From positions 248,001-312,000 of the forward strand of contig VSJF01000001.1 of NCBI GenBank assembly GCA_009739215.1: a DNA stretch of 64,000 bases. Direction: 5' to 3'. Shown piece by piece: positions 1 to 12,449 of the stretch; position 1 is the stretch's first letter; every line of letters begins with the position of its first letter. The notes under the pieces were generated by a model. It saw only the letters and a list, made by a program, of their open reading frames with translations, was not told the origin of the DNA and searched no databases. Source of the stretch: Floccularia luteovirens. Taxonomy: Eukaryota; Basidiomycota; Agaricomycetes; Agaricales; Squamanitaceae. Both the position numbers and the translations under genes were made by a program.

Positions 1-3000
1 CCGAATTGAGGTAGAGGAGAGCACATCGCTTGACGGCAAAGTATATGGCAATTGCACCACTGCATCTGAAGAAATCATTTGACATGAGTGAAATCAGTGG
101 TGCCGAAGTAACAAGAGAAACTTACTCTCGGGTATGCATGTTACATTCTCCATGGTAGTCATAATCGACATCCGTGCAACAATTACTCTGCATACAACAC
201 GTCACTCCGCAGACCAGGCATATCACGGCATCAGCAGGCACCGTGTTACAGCGTTTACAAGTAAGAGCTTTGTCTTGCTGTCCAAAAAGACCATCAAGAA
301 CAAGTGGTAGGCGAGCCAGATAGTAGATAGCTGGATAGTCCAGAGCCACTCCGCAGTTCAATTGTGCCGCAGCATGAGAATGTCCATAATGAGCACACCA
401 TCCAGAGAGTGCATTCTGCAGAGTGTCCTGATTGGGTAGGTCTGACAAGGGGGGGATGCCAAGCATGACGAGAAGGCGATTATACTCGCACGGCTCATTT
501 GCCCCAAAATTTGGGGTCGGAAAAGAGCTCGCAAGGACAGAACGACATAGGATTGCAGCCTTGCGTAAAAAGGGAAGGGTGAACGCATACAGTAGTTTTT
601 CAACGCGGGCTTCGCCAAAGGTCTCGAATGCAAGTGTTGCCGTATGTTCGAATACTGGCGAATGCCGCACTACAGACATGAAGAACATGCGCACATCTCC
701 AAAAATATCTTCATGTGAGCGCCGGGGAATTTGTATGGTGCTGTAGCTTCGAGTTTTGTTAAGGAAGTACACAAGGCCAATGACTGTGCGTGCTAGACAA
801 GCGTAATACGTCAGCACTAGAACATGCTTCAATATCTCCGGTGCTACAGCTGCAGTCTCGACCAAAATCGTGAATGGGTCTCTCAAAAGAAGGGGATATG
901 AAAAGGATGTAAGCGAGGTTCGGCTCCATTCCGGCAATAAACGCTTGATGATGGCTTGCCGCACCGCATCTCGCCCTTCATTTGCCCTACCCTTGAACTG
1001 TAACGCAGATAGCCTAGTGATGCATGCAAGTAGTCCGCGAATCATACGCAGTTGTGATTCTGATAAATTGTTAACAACGACTCCTTGGGGCGCATCGGTC
1101 CCACGCTGCGCGACTTCAATGCTAGCAATAGTGTATCCAATAAGCTCTTCAGGAAGATAGATCCCATGTCCACGCTCATTGCTTTCTGGCTCCGGGCGGT
1201 CTCTGAGATGCCTTGTTTGTTGCGAGAAAGATTTCGAAACAACCATCACTGTATCTAGCATCTTTGCTGCCTCCAAACTCTCGATGCGCTCATTGTTCCG
1301 CATAACGTTCGTATAACCTGGATCTTGAGCACTCCAAAATACAAACTCTCCTGTTCCATTCCTGAACTGTAGTGAATCGAGTAGAGGATCAGGTTTTGAC
1401 TTCAGAATGTTTATACCTGCTGCACGGATCCAGTCTGGGAATGGTACATTGTTCAATATGGTGGTCGAAGGATCCATTACAGGTAGGAATAACGTTCCCT
1501 AAGCTTTTGCAGAGTGGACAGATGTATTCTTTCCGATGGATGTCTTCAGGGTGATTTCGCGTTGTTTGGGCTCGATGCCTTTGTCTGATGGACGCGCTGT
1601 AAACGTGGAAGCAATCGAGGTGCATCATATGCGTGCATACTGAAGCATGTAGACCAAAGCGTGTATATGCAGCTGGGAAACCTTCAAAGTTGGGCGAGGA
1701 AAGTGCTTTTGAATCGAGTGAGTCGGCGTTGGGTGGGGGAAACGTTAAGGGCACTGGAGATACAACACGATCCATAGATGGGAGTGCTTGCAAGACCTCA
1801 TTGAGATAAGGGTTATGAGTATCAGGGTGGCGACGAATCAAACGACTAGGTTGCAAGAGCCCAAGTGCACCAAAGGGTCGGCCGCTGGTGAGGTCTTCCT
1901 GACATACAATACATGTGCCATGAGATATCAATTGGTCCGTGTCGTCGTCCATGTCGTCTTCCTCGTCTTCGTCTGCATCGTCGAAGTTAATAGCAAAGCT
2001 TGCCTGCTGTGCTTTCATCTGTTGCATTATAGCTTCTTGGCGGGCTTTCGCTGCGCGCTTTTTTGTGTCCTCCGCGTCAGGGGTGGCAACCTTGTTCGTA
2101 TCTATTATCTTCCGCCGACTGCGAATTTCTTCAGGTGTATATCGCCCCATCTGGTCCAATATCCATTGCACCCTACGCTTGTATAGTTTGTACTTTTCGT
2201 GGTGTTCGAATGCGCATATGATGTCAGTGAGAGTCTTTTCGTTCGTCGAAAACTCTGACAGATGCCAGACGGCAGAACGAATCCCCCCTCTCAATTATAC
2301 CGAGCATGATAAGATGAAGCGCCTGGTCAATGATGGCTTCCGAAGATGGTGGCGCTGATCCCGTAGAGTCCGTCAAAACCAATATATTATAAAGGCAGTA
2401 AAATATGACTTGAAGGAGAGTGTCACACTCGTAAGTTTCTGGGATGTTTGCGTATGGACCGGTCGTGACACCGAAAGGCTTGTGGAATGATGACAGGATC
2501 ATCATCAGCCTGTCTTCTTTTTTATACGAGCGCGCAGGACATTCTCTACTTCCTCACGCTTGTTTCTAGTGTAATGGTAGAAAAATGGGTTGACCTCGTC
2601 ATATGCTTCATCTTTCAATTCGTATGTTCCGGAGTCAGTCGGTGTTTCTGGGGGTCGGAAGTTGGCCACTTCCTTCAACATCTTCTCAAAACATACGTCA
2701 TCAACAAGCCGCTCTGCGACGCGTTTGACGAGATCAGAAAAGGTACATGGACCCATAGCCAAAGCATGTACGATCTCTCGTCGCACAGCAGCTGGCGTTG
2801 CTAGTTTGGAAGCATTTGCGTTTTCACTGAGCATCGTAATGAGAACATACAATGCTTCCTCAACCATACTCGATAGCTGTGCCCCTTCGTAAGTGGAATG
2901 GTGTACATCACCAGAGAAGAATGCGAGCAGGCCGAATCGATCAAGGATAGTGACGATGACAACGTTTGGATCCAACATGATTAAGGCAGTTTGTAGAATG

Positions 3001-5481
3001 TATAAGTCCTGGTCATAACAAAGCTCGCGTAGCATGTAGTCCCTGTAATGTAAAAGTTGACCTCTGATAGCAAAGCCATTACGGACCCAAAGACCAGTGC
3101 GAATCTGTGCAATCATTGCAAGGGCTTTGCCAAAATTGTCAGTCAGGTGGGGCATGTAAAATGTAAGGGAAACGGACCTCTCAAAGGGAAATCAATGACG
3201 GTCAATATAGCTTGTTCGCTGGCATGGCGGATGAGGATGTCCCGCACACTTGTCAGACCAACCTCTCGAAGCCGTTCCGGGCTCAACAAGTCCACATGTT
3301 TGAACAGTTCTGCTAATAGCCAATGCAATGAATGGTGGAAGCTGACCCAACCATCCAACACCTCAAAATGGACGAGGTGGTATGTCGCGCCACCAAAATT
3401 AACCTCATGAAAGACAATAGGAAAGAATTTGGTTTTGTCTAATGTATCGTCCGCCAGAGTGCACACCAACAAAATATTGTGTACAACAGTGTTTATTGCA
3501 GTGACCAGCTCGGCCACTGTTGCCCGTGAGTATGCTTCACCATAAACTTTGATGACGCGAGACAGCGAAAGTGTGACATTGAAGACGCTTATCCATGCAT
3601 CAGTCTCGTATTCGACGTGGCTAGTTGCTGCTCGTTTATTTGGGTTGACACACATAAAAAGTCTGCATGTTTTTGCGAACTGTGTGATGAAGTCACGATC
3701 ATGGGCAATCATGTCTTGTACAGGATCTGTATGACAGAGATGTCTGAGATCGCTGAATACGGGCATAAACCGTTTGGACTTGAACGGGAAACTTTCGACG
3801 TCGAGGGGAACCATAGCACGAGGTGAAGGATCAATATGCTTATCAACAATTTGATTGGTGAAGAAGGAGGAGATGATGTCAAGAAGGCGGGATACGATAT
3901 CGTAATTTCTCACAATGTGGCCAGCGACAGATGGAACTGTGAAGAGTTGAAGAGCGAAGTATTTGATTGAGGTTTCGGCCTCGCGATCGACTAACAGGTA
4001 GGCATCGATGACCAGTGGATATACGCTAGCAAAATGGCCCGCTGAGGTTGAGTATGTGTCAGAAGATGTAAGTGAACTAGAGAGTCATGGCCCACCGATT
4101 GCGAGTTTGTGATTTCTGCTAAGGGAGATCAATGATGTGTAGATCTCTTTCAAGCTTAGTCGGAGCTTCTTCCATAGTCTAGTATGGTACAAGAACAACG
4201 TATCCAGCCGCGTAGGGTTTGGCAAACTTGCCAGAGAGAGAGAAGAATTAGAATTGATGTTCTTCGTAGACGGGTCTCTCCTAGGAGATAGAAGTTCTGC
4301 AGCAAGCACTTCACGGATAACAAGTGTGTCCGTATCAAGTCTACTTCGCGTCAAGTCCACCAACCACTCAATAATAACTCCAACAACCTGCTCGCAGAAT
4401 GTGTCGTATGCGCGCCTTATAGTTACGCCTAAATCAATCTGTGTGATAGCTTTCGCCGTCTCGAGTAAACGCGCCACGTTTGTATTCATGTCAATAATCT
4501 CCCGCCCGTTCTCATCGATACGATGTGCAGTTAGAGAGGCCTCCTCCCGAGAGCGATTTGTCATATCGCACAATAGCCTGATTACTTCGTCGAAGGAGTG
4601 TTTATCATCGTTCCACAGGATGATACAGTATTGGTCCTTCATCATAGGGTCTGCTGATGCCTGGAGACGCAGATCTGCTTCATTTGCAGGGACTGAAGGT
4701 TCATCGGGGGAGTAGTCCAAAGTGTCAAGCATGAAGTCTAATGCGAATCCGATAGTACGATGCATCAGCTCGCGTAGCTCCAAGGGTACCGGTACACGAT
4801 ATGGGTAGTTCTGAACAGCAGGTACTTCATTGTAAAGGGTCTTGGCACCACTTTTCGGTGTAGAGTGCATGAAGTCAACGATTTCCTCGGGTTGTGGCGC
4901 TGGAGGGTGGTACGGACATCCTAATGGAACTCTCCATGGTTCCTCATTACCGCAATCACAACTTCCACCAGACTGTTGAGCTATGAAGAAACTAACATTA
5001 TGATCAACGTGGTTCGTAGCATGAAAACATCGTGAGCAGATAACACAGCTATCATCCAGCGCACAATCTCTTGATCATGATGAGTAGACCGTCTATTCAG
5101 GATTTACGGGGTAACTCACTTGCACCTGAAACAACTCTCGCCTTTCTTAATAATATGGCTGCAAGGCCTTCCAGGTATTACTGGATCTTCCTTGCCGGCA
5201 CCCGAGAAACTAGTAGTTGCTTGAAATTCACTAAGTAGTGTAAACGGCGGAACATGTGAGACACTGTTTGGTAGGAAAAGCTGGGTGTAAGGTCCCATGA
5301 AGGACACGTAAAGCTTCGTCAGGATCTCAGCACGGGCTGCAGGAGTGAAGACATATTTCCTAGAACCAGGCATGATTTCAAGAGCGAAATGGAGATCTGA
5401 AAGGGAATCGGTGTGGTCTTGAGGAGCCATTGACACTTGTGACCGTCTTGGAGGGGGGAAGAAAGAAGACAAAGCAGCCAT
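1..5481 (-). CDS. UBR1: UBR1-type E3 ubiquitin ligase (N-recognin), 3' end outside window
   Basis: Recognises destabilising N-terminal residues and, with an E2, ubiquitinates the substrate. Exon 1 starts at ATG 5481 and runs to a donor at about 5117. The UBR box begins near residue 106 (CSHIIKKGESCFRCK) and continues in the next exon with Cys/His pairs ending in CDCGNEEPW. A ClpS-like segment (ILWNDDKHSF, about 4480-4640) follows. A RING-H2 (CIVCQ, then CTHMMHLDC, then CPLCK) lies at about 1500-1910. The C-terminal UBR domain occupies 1-1434; a donor at about 124 leads to a last partial exon (CSGAIAIYFAVKRC), so the final residues lie left of base 1. A probable 46-nt intron is at 1435-1480. 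The frame is broken twice, near 2236-2239 and 2480-2523, both in or beside homopolymers. Family identity is clear; whether this copy is functional depends on those breaks. Confidence 0.9.
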
Positions 5482-5672
5482 TATTAGTGACAATGGCTGG
5501 TCTAGAGTACAAAATGACTGCTAAAAGATGAACGACACGACAGAGAAGGGTCCTACAGCGTGCAATCGCCGAGAAACCTTCTTGACATCCCTGACTCATT
5601 AGTCCTTCGTCACTATCTATCACATCCATAAACACTTTGTCTTTCACTCTAACACACAAAAACATAGTTCTA
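5482..5672. promoter_or_regulatory. Divergent promoter between UBR1 and TRS33
   Basis: This 191-bp gap separates two genes transcribed away from each other, so it must hold both promoters and 5' UTRs. I see no TATA box or named operator in it. Confidence 0.5.
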
Positions 5673-6611
5673 ATGGCCTCGCGTCCTAACTCAATGCTGC
5701 CCACAAACCTTGCAATACTCGCAGATCCGCCAATACGACTCATTGATGGACCCGTAATGGACTACTTCTTGATTGAGATGGTGAATACATTGCGTGAATC
5801 AGCGGCTGTGGCTACTGCACGGGCCAAGAAGGTCGAACTAGATATGATTGAGGCTGGATTAATACCTGCGCCTCAGCCTGCACAACTCACAATGCCATTG
5901 AAAAGAGATTCAACGCGCGATTCGGTGGGTAGCGCTCTGTCCTCAAGTATTAGCGGGAACGTCTCTGGAAAAGCAAATGCGATGGATGAGCAGGATGAAG
6001 CCGTTCGCGTACGTCTGGAGGCAATTGGTATGCATGTTGGCGCGAATTTCTCTGAAAGGTTGCTGCAGTCACTAGGCATCCAGTACTACTTGTATCTGAC
6101 ATCTAGCTTTACTACTATAGATTATGCCGTGACAGACCATTATTTACGGAGACCCTAGACGTTATCAAGTTCATTTGCAAGGATATATGGGCAGCATGCT
6201 GGGATAAGCAAGTGGACAACCTACGAACAAATCATAGGGTGCGCTGTGTTCTCTTCCAGCTCGATCTTCACTGCTAATTACTTATCAGGGTGTTTATGTT
6301 CTACAAGATAATGCGTTCAAACCAATAGCCCGCCTATCATCATGGGAGAATCGTGCAGATGCAGTCAGAAAGGCCAAAACTGTATGGACCGATTCAGTCC
6401 ATGCTAATGACGCTTTTAATTGTCTTTGATAGTATGTTCAAATGCCAGCAGGAATCATACGCGGCGCATTATCTAGGATGGGTTATCATGCTACAGTTTC
6501 ACCCGAAATTACCTCGTTACCACATTGTAAGGTATCCTGTCTACAAGATGTTCCCGACATTCTCATTCCGTTCTAGGTACCTTCCAGATCAAGCTGCCAA
6601 AAGGAACATAA
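5673..6611 (+). CDS. TRS33: TRAPP complex subunit Trs33/TRAPPC6-like
   Basis: Subunit of the TRAPP tethering complexes, which activate Ypt1/Rab1-type GTPases on ER-Golgi and Golgi membranes. Five exons can be joined. Exon 1 starts at ATG 5673 (MASRPNSMLP) and ends near 6057 at SER. Intron 1 ends at about 6119, and exon 2 reads LCRDRPLFTETLDVIKFIC and later VDNLRTNHR. The next exons give GVYVLQDNAFKPIARLSSW and GIIRGALSRMGYHATVSPEI. The last short exon gives TFQIKLPKGT and stops at 6611. These blocks match the family in order, including the LDVIKFICKD and RTNHxGVYVLQD signatures. A low-complexity Ser-rich stretch of about 45 residues interrupts the N-terminal part, as is common in fungal copies. 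An in-frame ATG at 5637 is possible, but 5673 starts nearer the conserved part. Confidence 0.88.
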
Positions 6612-6892
6612 TAGCACGGTGCTGAATTGTTGTCCGATATACCATATATCCCACTTGGAATACAAGAGAGGCCTCTTCAAGTAAGACAAAGCGTGTTAAA
6701 TGTTTTTACTGGCATAGGATACGAATGCCAAGAAAGTGAGCGCCTGGATATGACCATAGTGCTCTATACACACTTTCTTGACAATCGGAGGACAGAATCT
6801 ATGTTAATGATTGTGTCGCAGTACAAACCAAGGAATCTAGGCAAATGTGTAATCCAAAAAATATGAAGTATGTACCAGGTCTAGGGTTTTCT
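6612..6892. other. Spacer between TRS33 and carboxypeptidase pseudogene 1
   Basis: AT-rich sequence with no recognisable gene; probably 3' UTR of TRS33 and decayed downstream sequence of the pseudogene. Confidence 0.4.
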
Positions 6893-8800
6893 TTAGATGT
6901 CAAGACCACTCAGCCGCCTATTTACAAGCTCCAACGCTTCCTTTGGTTTGTCGGCGGGCATCTAACAGATCAAAAGGGTCAGCAAACGATTCTAAGTTCT
7001 CTAGTAATGGTTGAACAAACCATATGTCCAGCATCATCAATAGTTACATATGTCAGAGCCCCCGCACTACGCGTCATTCCTGCCTTTTTTCCGTCGACAC
7101 TCCATTCCCTCAGTGGCAGGAGAAACAAATTCCTCTCTCCCGCTCCATTCCAAACCCATAGTCCACCGTTCATTTCCAACATGAGTGCATATCCAATCAT
7201 TACGCCCGACATAAACGAGGACCCTTATGTTTCGCTCGAGAAGAGCGGAAATATATGGGAGAATTGACTGGTAGTAGACTAAGTTAGCAACAAGAAGATT
7301 GCCGACCTCCATTGAACATGCTGAGAAGCTCGAAGTTATAGAGGGATCTACGCCAAATGCAGACCGGACTTCGGGTTTGCTGAGATATTCAGTCAAATAT
7401 CTATATATCCATTGATCTTCCGTTTTCGTGCAACAAACGACTAGACTTCAAGAGAAGCAAGAGGTGCCGCTTCCTTCACAGTCCTTGCTAATATCATATG
7501 GATTCTTAGCTTCATTCATGGTTAGACCTGTTGGGAAACTCGATGACTTATTAAGAAGCACACACTTGTGGCATATAAGGAGTTGTAAACTCGACAACGC
7601 AGAAGTTCATAGCAACGTCACAGTTAATGCTGTCAAACACATCATTGCGGGCCTCCTTAAACCACTTCTTACATCTCGGCAGCTACAGGTAGATTCAATA
7701 TTGTATAGCTTAATGTCCAGAAAGAGATGGACCCACCGCTTGCTTCATCCGGAAACAAATTCTGAAGAGTATTTTGTCAGCATCATCTGGCATCCTCAGA
7801 TGACATTAAGAAAAATACCTAATATCCAGAATTGGCGAAGCTGTTGCTGGCGTACACGTTATATCAAAGTAGGACGGCAACATCTTAAAGAAGTCGGTAT
7901 ATCCATTACCTGACCGCCAAAATTCAAATTTATATTATTTATCGAGATGGAATGTCAGAATCACCAATCATAATGAAGGTCAGATTAATGGGGTCATTCC
8001 AGCTTCAACTAATGCTGCATTTTGGTCATAAACTGCAGTAGCGAATATTGGCAGGTATCGTCCCTGATTTCAGGAAGTCAGCATCAGGAAGTTTTGAAGC
8101 ATGGGAGTGTAACTTACTCCATATGATTCCTCAGCCTTATGGAAAGCCCGTCGTTTGAATTGACTGAAATGTCCAAAGAAAATCGCGACAAAGGCTGCGA
8201 TGTCTTTGGCAGCCTCCTCCGTCGAACCCTAAGAACATAATTAGGTTGGCAGCCACTTCTAATTATCCTATATTGCTTGTATATAACACTGTTTCACCAT
8301 ACTCTGCGTACGAAAAACCAACGCCTACTGGTTGGTCGACAAAGAAAACGCTTGCATTTGAAGTCCAAGAATATGGATTGAATTTTGGTCCAGTCGAATC
8401 AGTGGTCAAACAAGGACTACAATGAAGAGAGCATTAAAAATGGATACACCGTGGTTTGAATTAGACGAACCTAATTCCATGAAAAGACCCTTAGAAAAGA
8501 ACATCCAAGACCTAAAATAGGAAAACAGATTAAACAATCAAGTCAGACGAATAACCATGAATTTAAACTAAACAGACCTCCGTTTATCCAAAGCATGACA
8601 TCGTCTTTGGCTGAATCTTACTTGGCTGTATAATCACAGAGAGTCGTCTTCTTCAATTGGACACCATATTTTGGGAACGCTGGGTGACCCAAATACGTGA
8701 AAGATGTCGGAAAGATCAGATAGGTGTCCGAAAGCAGTGAACAGGCCAGAGTCATAGGAGTTGTGGCTCGCTGTAGGCACAGTATGTGTTCCAAATAAGC
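6893..8800 (-). pseudogene. Serine carboxypeptidase (S10) pseudogene 1
   Basis: Decayed relative of the carboxypeptidase at 45224-47389. Recognisable blocks, 5' to 3' on the minus strand: a prosegment-like exon (about 8640-8780, ends IEEDDSL); DDVMLWINGG (about 8580-8615); a GLGCS..GLFMELG block with a frameshift (about 8470-8520); NPYSWTSN and [16 protein letters not shown] (about 8290-8400); KDIAAFVAIFFGHF and ESYG, including the catalytic-serine motif (about 8110-8230); GRYLPIFATAVYDQN (about 8000-8070); CKKWFKEARNDVFDSINC (about 7600-7680); and the C-terminal exon with VGRNDWIC (catalytic Asp). The last exon needs a frame change near 7120 to reach [12 protein letters not shown], and ends LSGLDI, stop at 6893. 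At least three indels interrupt the frame (near 8490, 7985 and 7120). It is probably a dispersed duplicate. Confidence 0.85.
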
Positions 8801-9268
8801 CTACTGGTTGAATATGAGCTCAGGCCAAACTCGTACCTGCGATGGGAAGGTCTACCCTTGACAATAGGAGATGGTTTTGTACAAATAGACATGTTGCAAC
8901 AACTATTGAGCTCAGCAACAATACACTGGAGGCCACCTTCATTTTCTCTTAGTACACACAAGACAGTGCGAAATATATAGATACAGACTTTACCTGCTAA
9001 ACCCATTCCTAAGGCATGGTTGTTATTAGTAATTTAAGAATCGTCAGCAAATCCCTGGTCGGCGATAATCTAAGTATAGATCAAAAAAATGTGAAGGCTA
9101 ATTTGAAGTAAGTCCACAAGTATACACTTGGTACGCTCTCCCCCAAAGAACTACAACAGATGGACTTACCAAGAGAAGGATCAGTGTTTATTCCAGTTGA
9201 AAATCCCTTCTACTAATCACAATATCATTATTTAACTCCTGATTATTCGGCTCATCGTTAAACTTCAA
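8801..9268. other. Spacer between carboxypeptidase pseudogenes 1 and 2
   Basis: A short open frame on the minus strand (8752-9006) has no recognisable domain; it may be the decayed signal-peptide and first-intron region of pseudogene 1. Nothing else is recognisable. Confidence 0.35.
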
Positions 9269-9640
9269 CTACCTATTCACAAGTTCCAGTGCTTCCTTCG
9301 GTTTATCAGCAGGTATCTATTACGTCCAACTAAGTCAACCATCGATTCCAAGTATGTGCTCGAAATATCAAGTCTTACTTGCTGTATCCTTACAAAGAAC
9401 CAATTTCTTCACCCGGGACACTATATTTCGGAAATGCAAGGTGACCCAAACGCGTAAAAGACGTGTCGAAGAGAGCAGACAGGGTTTCGAACGGAGCGAA
9501 TAGTCCCGAACCATAAGAATCGAAAAGGCCTAGATTTCGCTCAGGGAGAACATTCCGCGTAACAAGCCTTCTAGAGTGATTGTGGAGTGGGTACTGGTGA
9601 CCACCTCCATGTTCCGTCAACACACCAAGTTGCAAATGCT
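9269..9640 (-). pseudogene. Serine carboxypeptidase pseudogene 2 (internally deleted)
   Basis: Only the two ends of a carboxypeptidase remain. About 9400-9560 encodes the prosegment-like block (FTRLGHLAFPKYSV), matching [14 protein letters not shown] of the full copy. Less than 100 bases downstream, 9269-9305 encodes the last residues (PADKPKEALELVNR, then a stop at 9269), matching the tail of pseudogene 1 (same residues) and [13 protein letters not shown] of the full copy. All catalytic exons between them are missing, so it cannot encode an enzyme. It lies immediately upstream of pseudogene 1 in the same orientation, which suggests an old tandem copy. Confidence 0.75.
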
Positions 9641-11304
9641 GAACTAGTGGGGGTGGGATGAAAGTTTAGAGTATTCCACGCTGGTTATTGATAAATCATG
9701 TATAGGCAGTCATATTGGTGTCAAAGTAGGTTCATCCTGTCAATACAACCATTCTGAGATGCTCAAACGCTATTTTAAAAGAAGTCGTAACATTCTGGGT
9801 AAGTGAGGACAGATTCAGCGTTTGGTTTTTAATGGAAGAGGGAGAGGAGTTCCAGAGTAATACAACCAAACCATCCTATGTTCGCATGTTTAGACGTAGT
9901 TCAACGTCAACAGCTACCTGTACATTGGTCTAGATCCAGAATCATCACCAGCCGTAAAGCTCGGCGGAAAGCGCTATCAATCACTAAAGGTTCGTCCACC
10001 TTTGAGTTTTCGCTACTTGGACCCGAAGTAATTAAAGTTAAGACTGAATTTTTTTTTCTGTCAATCAAGTATGTAACTATCAATATCAATAACGTACTCG
10101 TGAAATTTTATCACCTCCGACTCGGATGGACGGACTACAACTGCGAACTGTTATTCCAGTCCATAGTAACTTAATATGCTCAGGACTAATTCCATATGGA
10201 TTTCGAAATCATACCCCAAAAAAATCTAATGAATGCACTTTTGGGAGGTCGCGCCTTGAAACCTAGAACTTTTGGCAATGGTTCAAATGAAACCCCTTTA
10301 TGCCAAAAATAAATTATCCACTGGGTAGGGCTAATTACAAAGAAGGAAGTAGACACATACGACCCTTTTTCTTCGTCCAAAATGCTTACATGCTAAAGAT
10401 GTTCATAGTATATATCCCACCAGGGCCACGGTCATACTAAATGTCCTGATAGATGCAATAATATACTATGGTTCCAACAACCTCTCTCACATGAATAGGC
10501 AAGTCAGGCTTATATAGGAACAGATTTACTCGTGTACCCTCGGTTAATTAATGCGAAGCCCATACGTGAACATATATATTCACTATCCAGTTCAATTTAC
10601 AAGATAGAAAACTCCTTCAAGATATTGAACCCGAAATTGGATTCTTAACAGACAAGTTCTCTCGTAAGTGATTCTGAGATATGAAATTTGTGTGAACATA
10701 ACTCTGACTTTCATTCATTACCGTCGTACCGAGTTGTATAGGTGTCGTTCAACCCCACGGTCCCCGGAAACAGAGCAAATGCCTCAGTTGAGCTTTGTAT
10801 GCTCCCTCATTTCTCGTAATCCCCGCCACCTTAACCAAATTGGTTACTTTGATTATTAAGTACGTAGAACCAACTTGCTACACTCCATGATCATGTTCGC
10901 AAGTGACCATTATTCTAATTTCCTCCAGAGGAAGGACCTAGAGCATACGCCTCGTTATGGAATTCATTCCTCTAGTTATAATCAAAATAGCTTTTCTTGT
11001 TACAAATATAATATTACATTGAATAATATCACAGATGTTGCCAGATGTTACCTTGACTGCATACAAACAGACAGGATGATTCCCAGGTTAGTCTGTCCGA
11101 TGCTATTGACATCCTTCGAAAGATTTGAATCAATAAATCAGAAACATGTATATTATGATTATGCACTTCCAAAGACTTAATAAATAAATAAATACCAAGG
11201 TCAAAAAAAATGAAACGTGATAGAACATTTCAAGAATGCGTTGAGTCGAGTCGTTGGTGGTTTGAATCATACCTGCGTAAGGAACTAAGGTGTATGGAAT
11301 CTCA
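9641..11304. other. Gene-poor AT-rich stretch
   Basis: No gene could be recognised on either strand. Short open frames (for example 9878-10174 + and 10875-11180 +) contain no recognisable motif. A small AATA repeat lies near 11180-11195. The 3' UTR of the CRIB gene is presumably at the right end. Confidence 0.4.
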
Positions 11305-12449
11305 TCAAAACGTGTTCGTGGTGTTACAAACCCTATATGAGCTCAATTGTGCTTGCCATTCTGCAGGTAGACCCTTTAAAACAACAAAAACGTTAGATGA
11401 TCAGAAAGAGAACAAAGGAAACAGATGACTAACAGTAAAATGTCCTGAGATGGGGTCATACCCAACATGGACGTGATGAACGAAGTTTGTGGGCCGACCA
11501 ATGATCAAAGTTGGCCGGGCTGTAGACGGACAATGCATGATCAATTTAGTGTACCAGCGCTTCTTGGATATGGATCGTTTTTCTATCATTGCCGATTTTC
11601 TGGGTATGGCGGTGTAACTTTTCCGAGACTTAGATGTAGATTGAATCATCCGATGTAGCCCAGGTAGGGGAGAATTTCTCAACGCATCGGTATAGTGTGG
11701 CAGAGTCACATCCTTTTTGAAAAAGTACAAATGTCAAAATGATATCGACGACGTCTTGATAACTTACGTCAATCCCAAAAATACCATCTACACCAGCATG
11801 AGCGCGATGAATGAATCCGAATGGGCGGCTGATGCTCAAGTGGAGAGGTGTGCGTTGATATATATCATCGTACCAGTCGTATAGAACCGTGTCGTTAGGG
11901 AAAGCGACATTGAACTGATGATTACACCTGGAGAACGGGTCTCGACATGTGCTCATGGATGATGTAGATGTACGAGATTCTGGTTCACGTATTTGGTTTA
12001 TAGGGACACCCTCTTCATTATCATCACGTCCCACAAACGTTTGTTGGTTCTCGTCTGACTGATCAGAGCTACTCATGGAACTGCGAGGACATGCAGTGCT
12101 AAAAATGACGCCATGCGGGACGTGTTCCGTACGTTCTAACTGATTGATTTCTGAGAATAATATTTCCTCAACACGTTCAGTGTTCTGTTACATCAAGCAA
12201 GTGAGTCGGTCAAGCAGCGGACACATAAAGATTGGAAGGAATGTGATGAATGGGAGCAAAACGTACAAGTTCTTCGATTATAAGTGAGTTGTGTCCAAAG
12301 GAAAGTGAAGCATGTTTCCAAAGAGCGCTAGAGATGATACCGCCAGCGCGAAACTGGATATCAACACTACGTAACGGTCTTGGGTGGTCGTTGCAAAGTG
12401 TGGCTTCAGAAGAGATAGAAGAGACAGTGACTTGACTAGGAGAACGCAT
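11305..12449 (-). CDS. CRIB (p21-Rho/Cdc42-binding) motif protein
   Basis: Probable effector of Cdc42/Rac GTPases. Start chosen at ATG 12449 (MRSPSQVTVSSISSEA). Exon 1 ends EEL at a GTACGT donor near 12268; exon 2 resumes NTERVEEILFSEINQ. It carries a first CRIB-like stretch (SISRPFGFIHRAHAGVDGIFG). A GTAAGT intron follows FGID and exon 3 resumes DVTLPHYTDAL. A basic segment precedes a clear CRIB core, IGRPTNFVHHVHVGYDPISG, then HFT. A GTTAGT..AAAG intron joins this to GLPAEWQAQLSSY, the usual CRIB extension of PAK kinases. The frame then stops at about 11305. No kinase domain follows in the next 1.6 kb, so this is not a complete PAK. The motif is convincing; the C-terminus could instead be spliced further, and the protein family is unnamed. 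Confidence 0.72.

Noticed and set aside
1435..1480. Third frame break in UBR1
   Set aside because: A 46-nt GT-AG intron with the correct phase explains the frame change.
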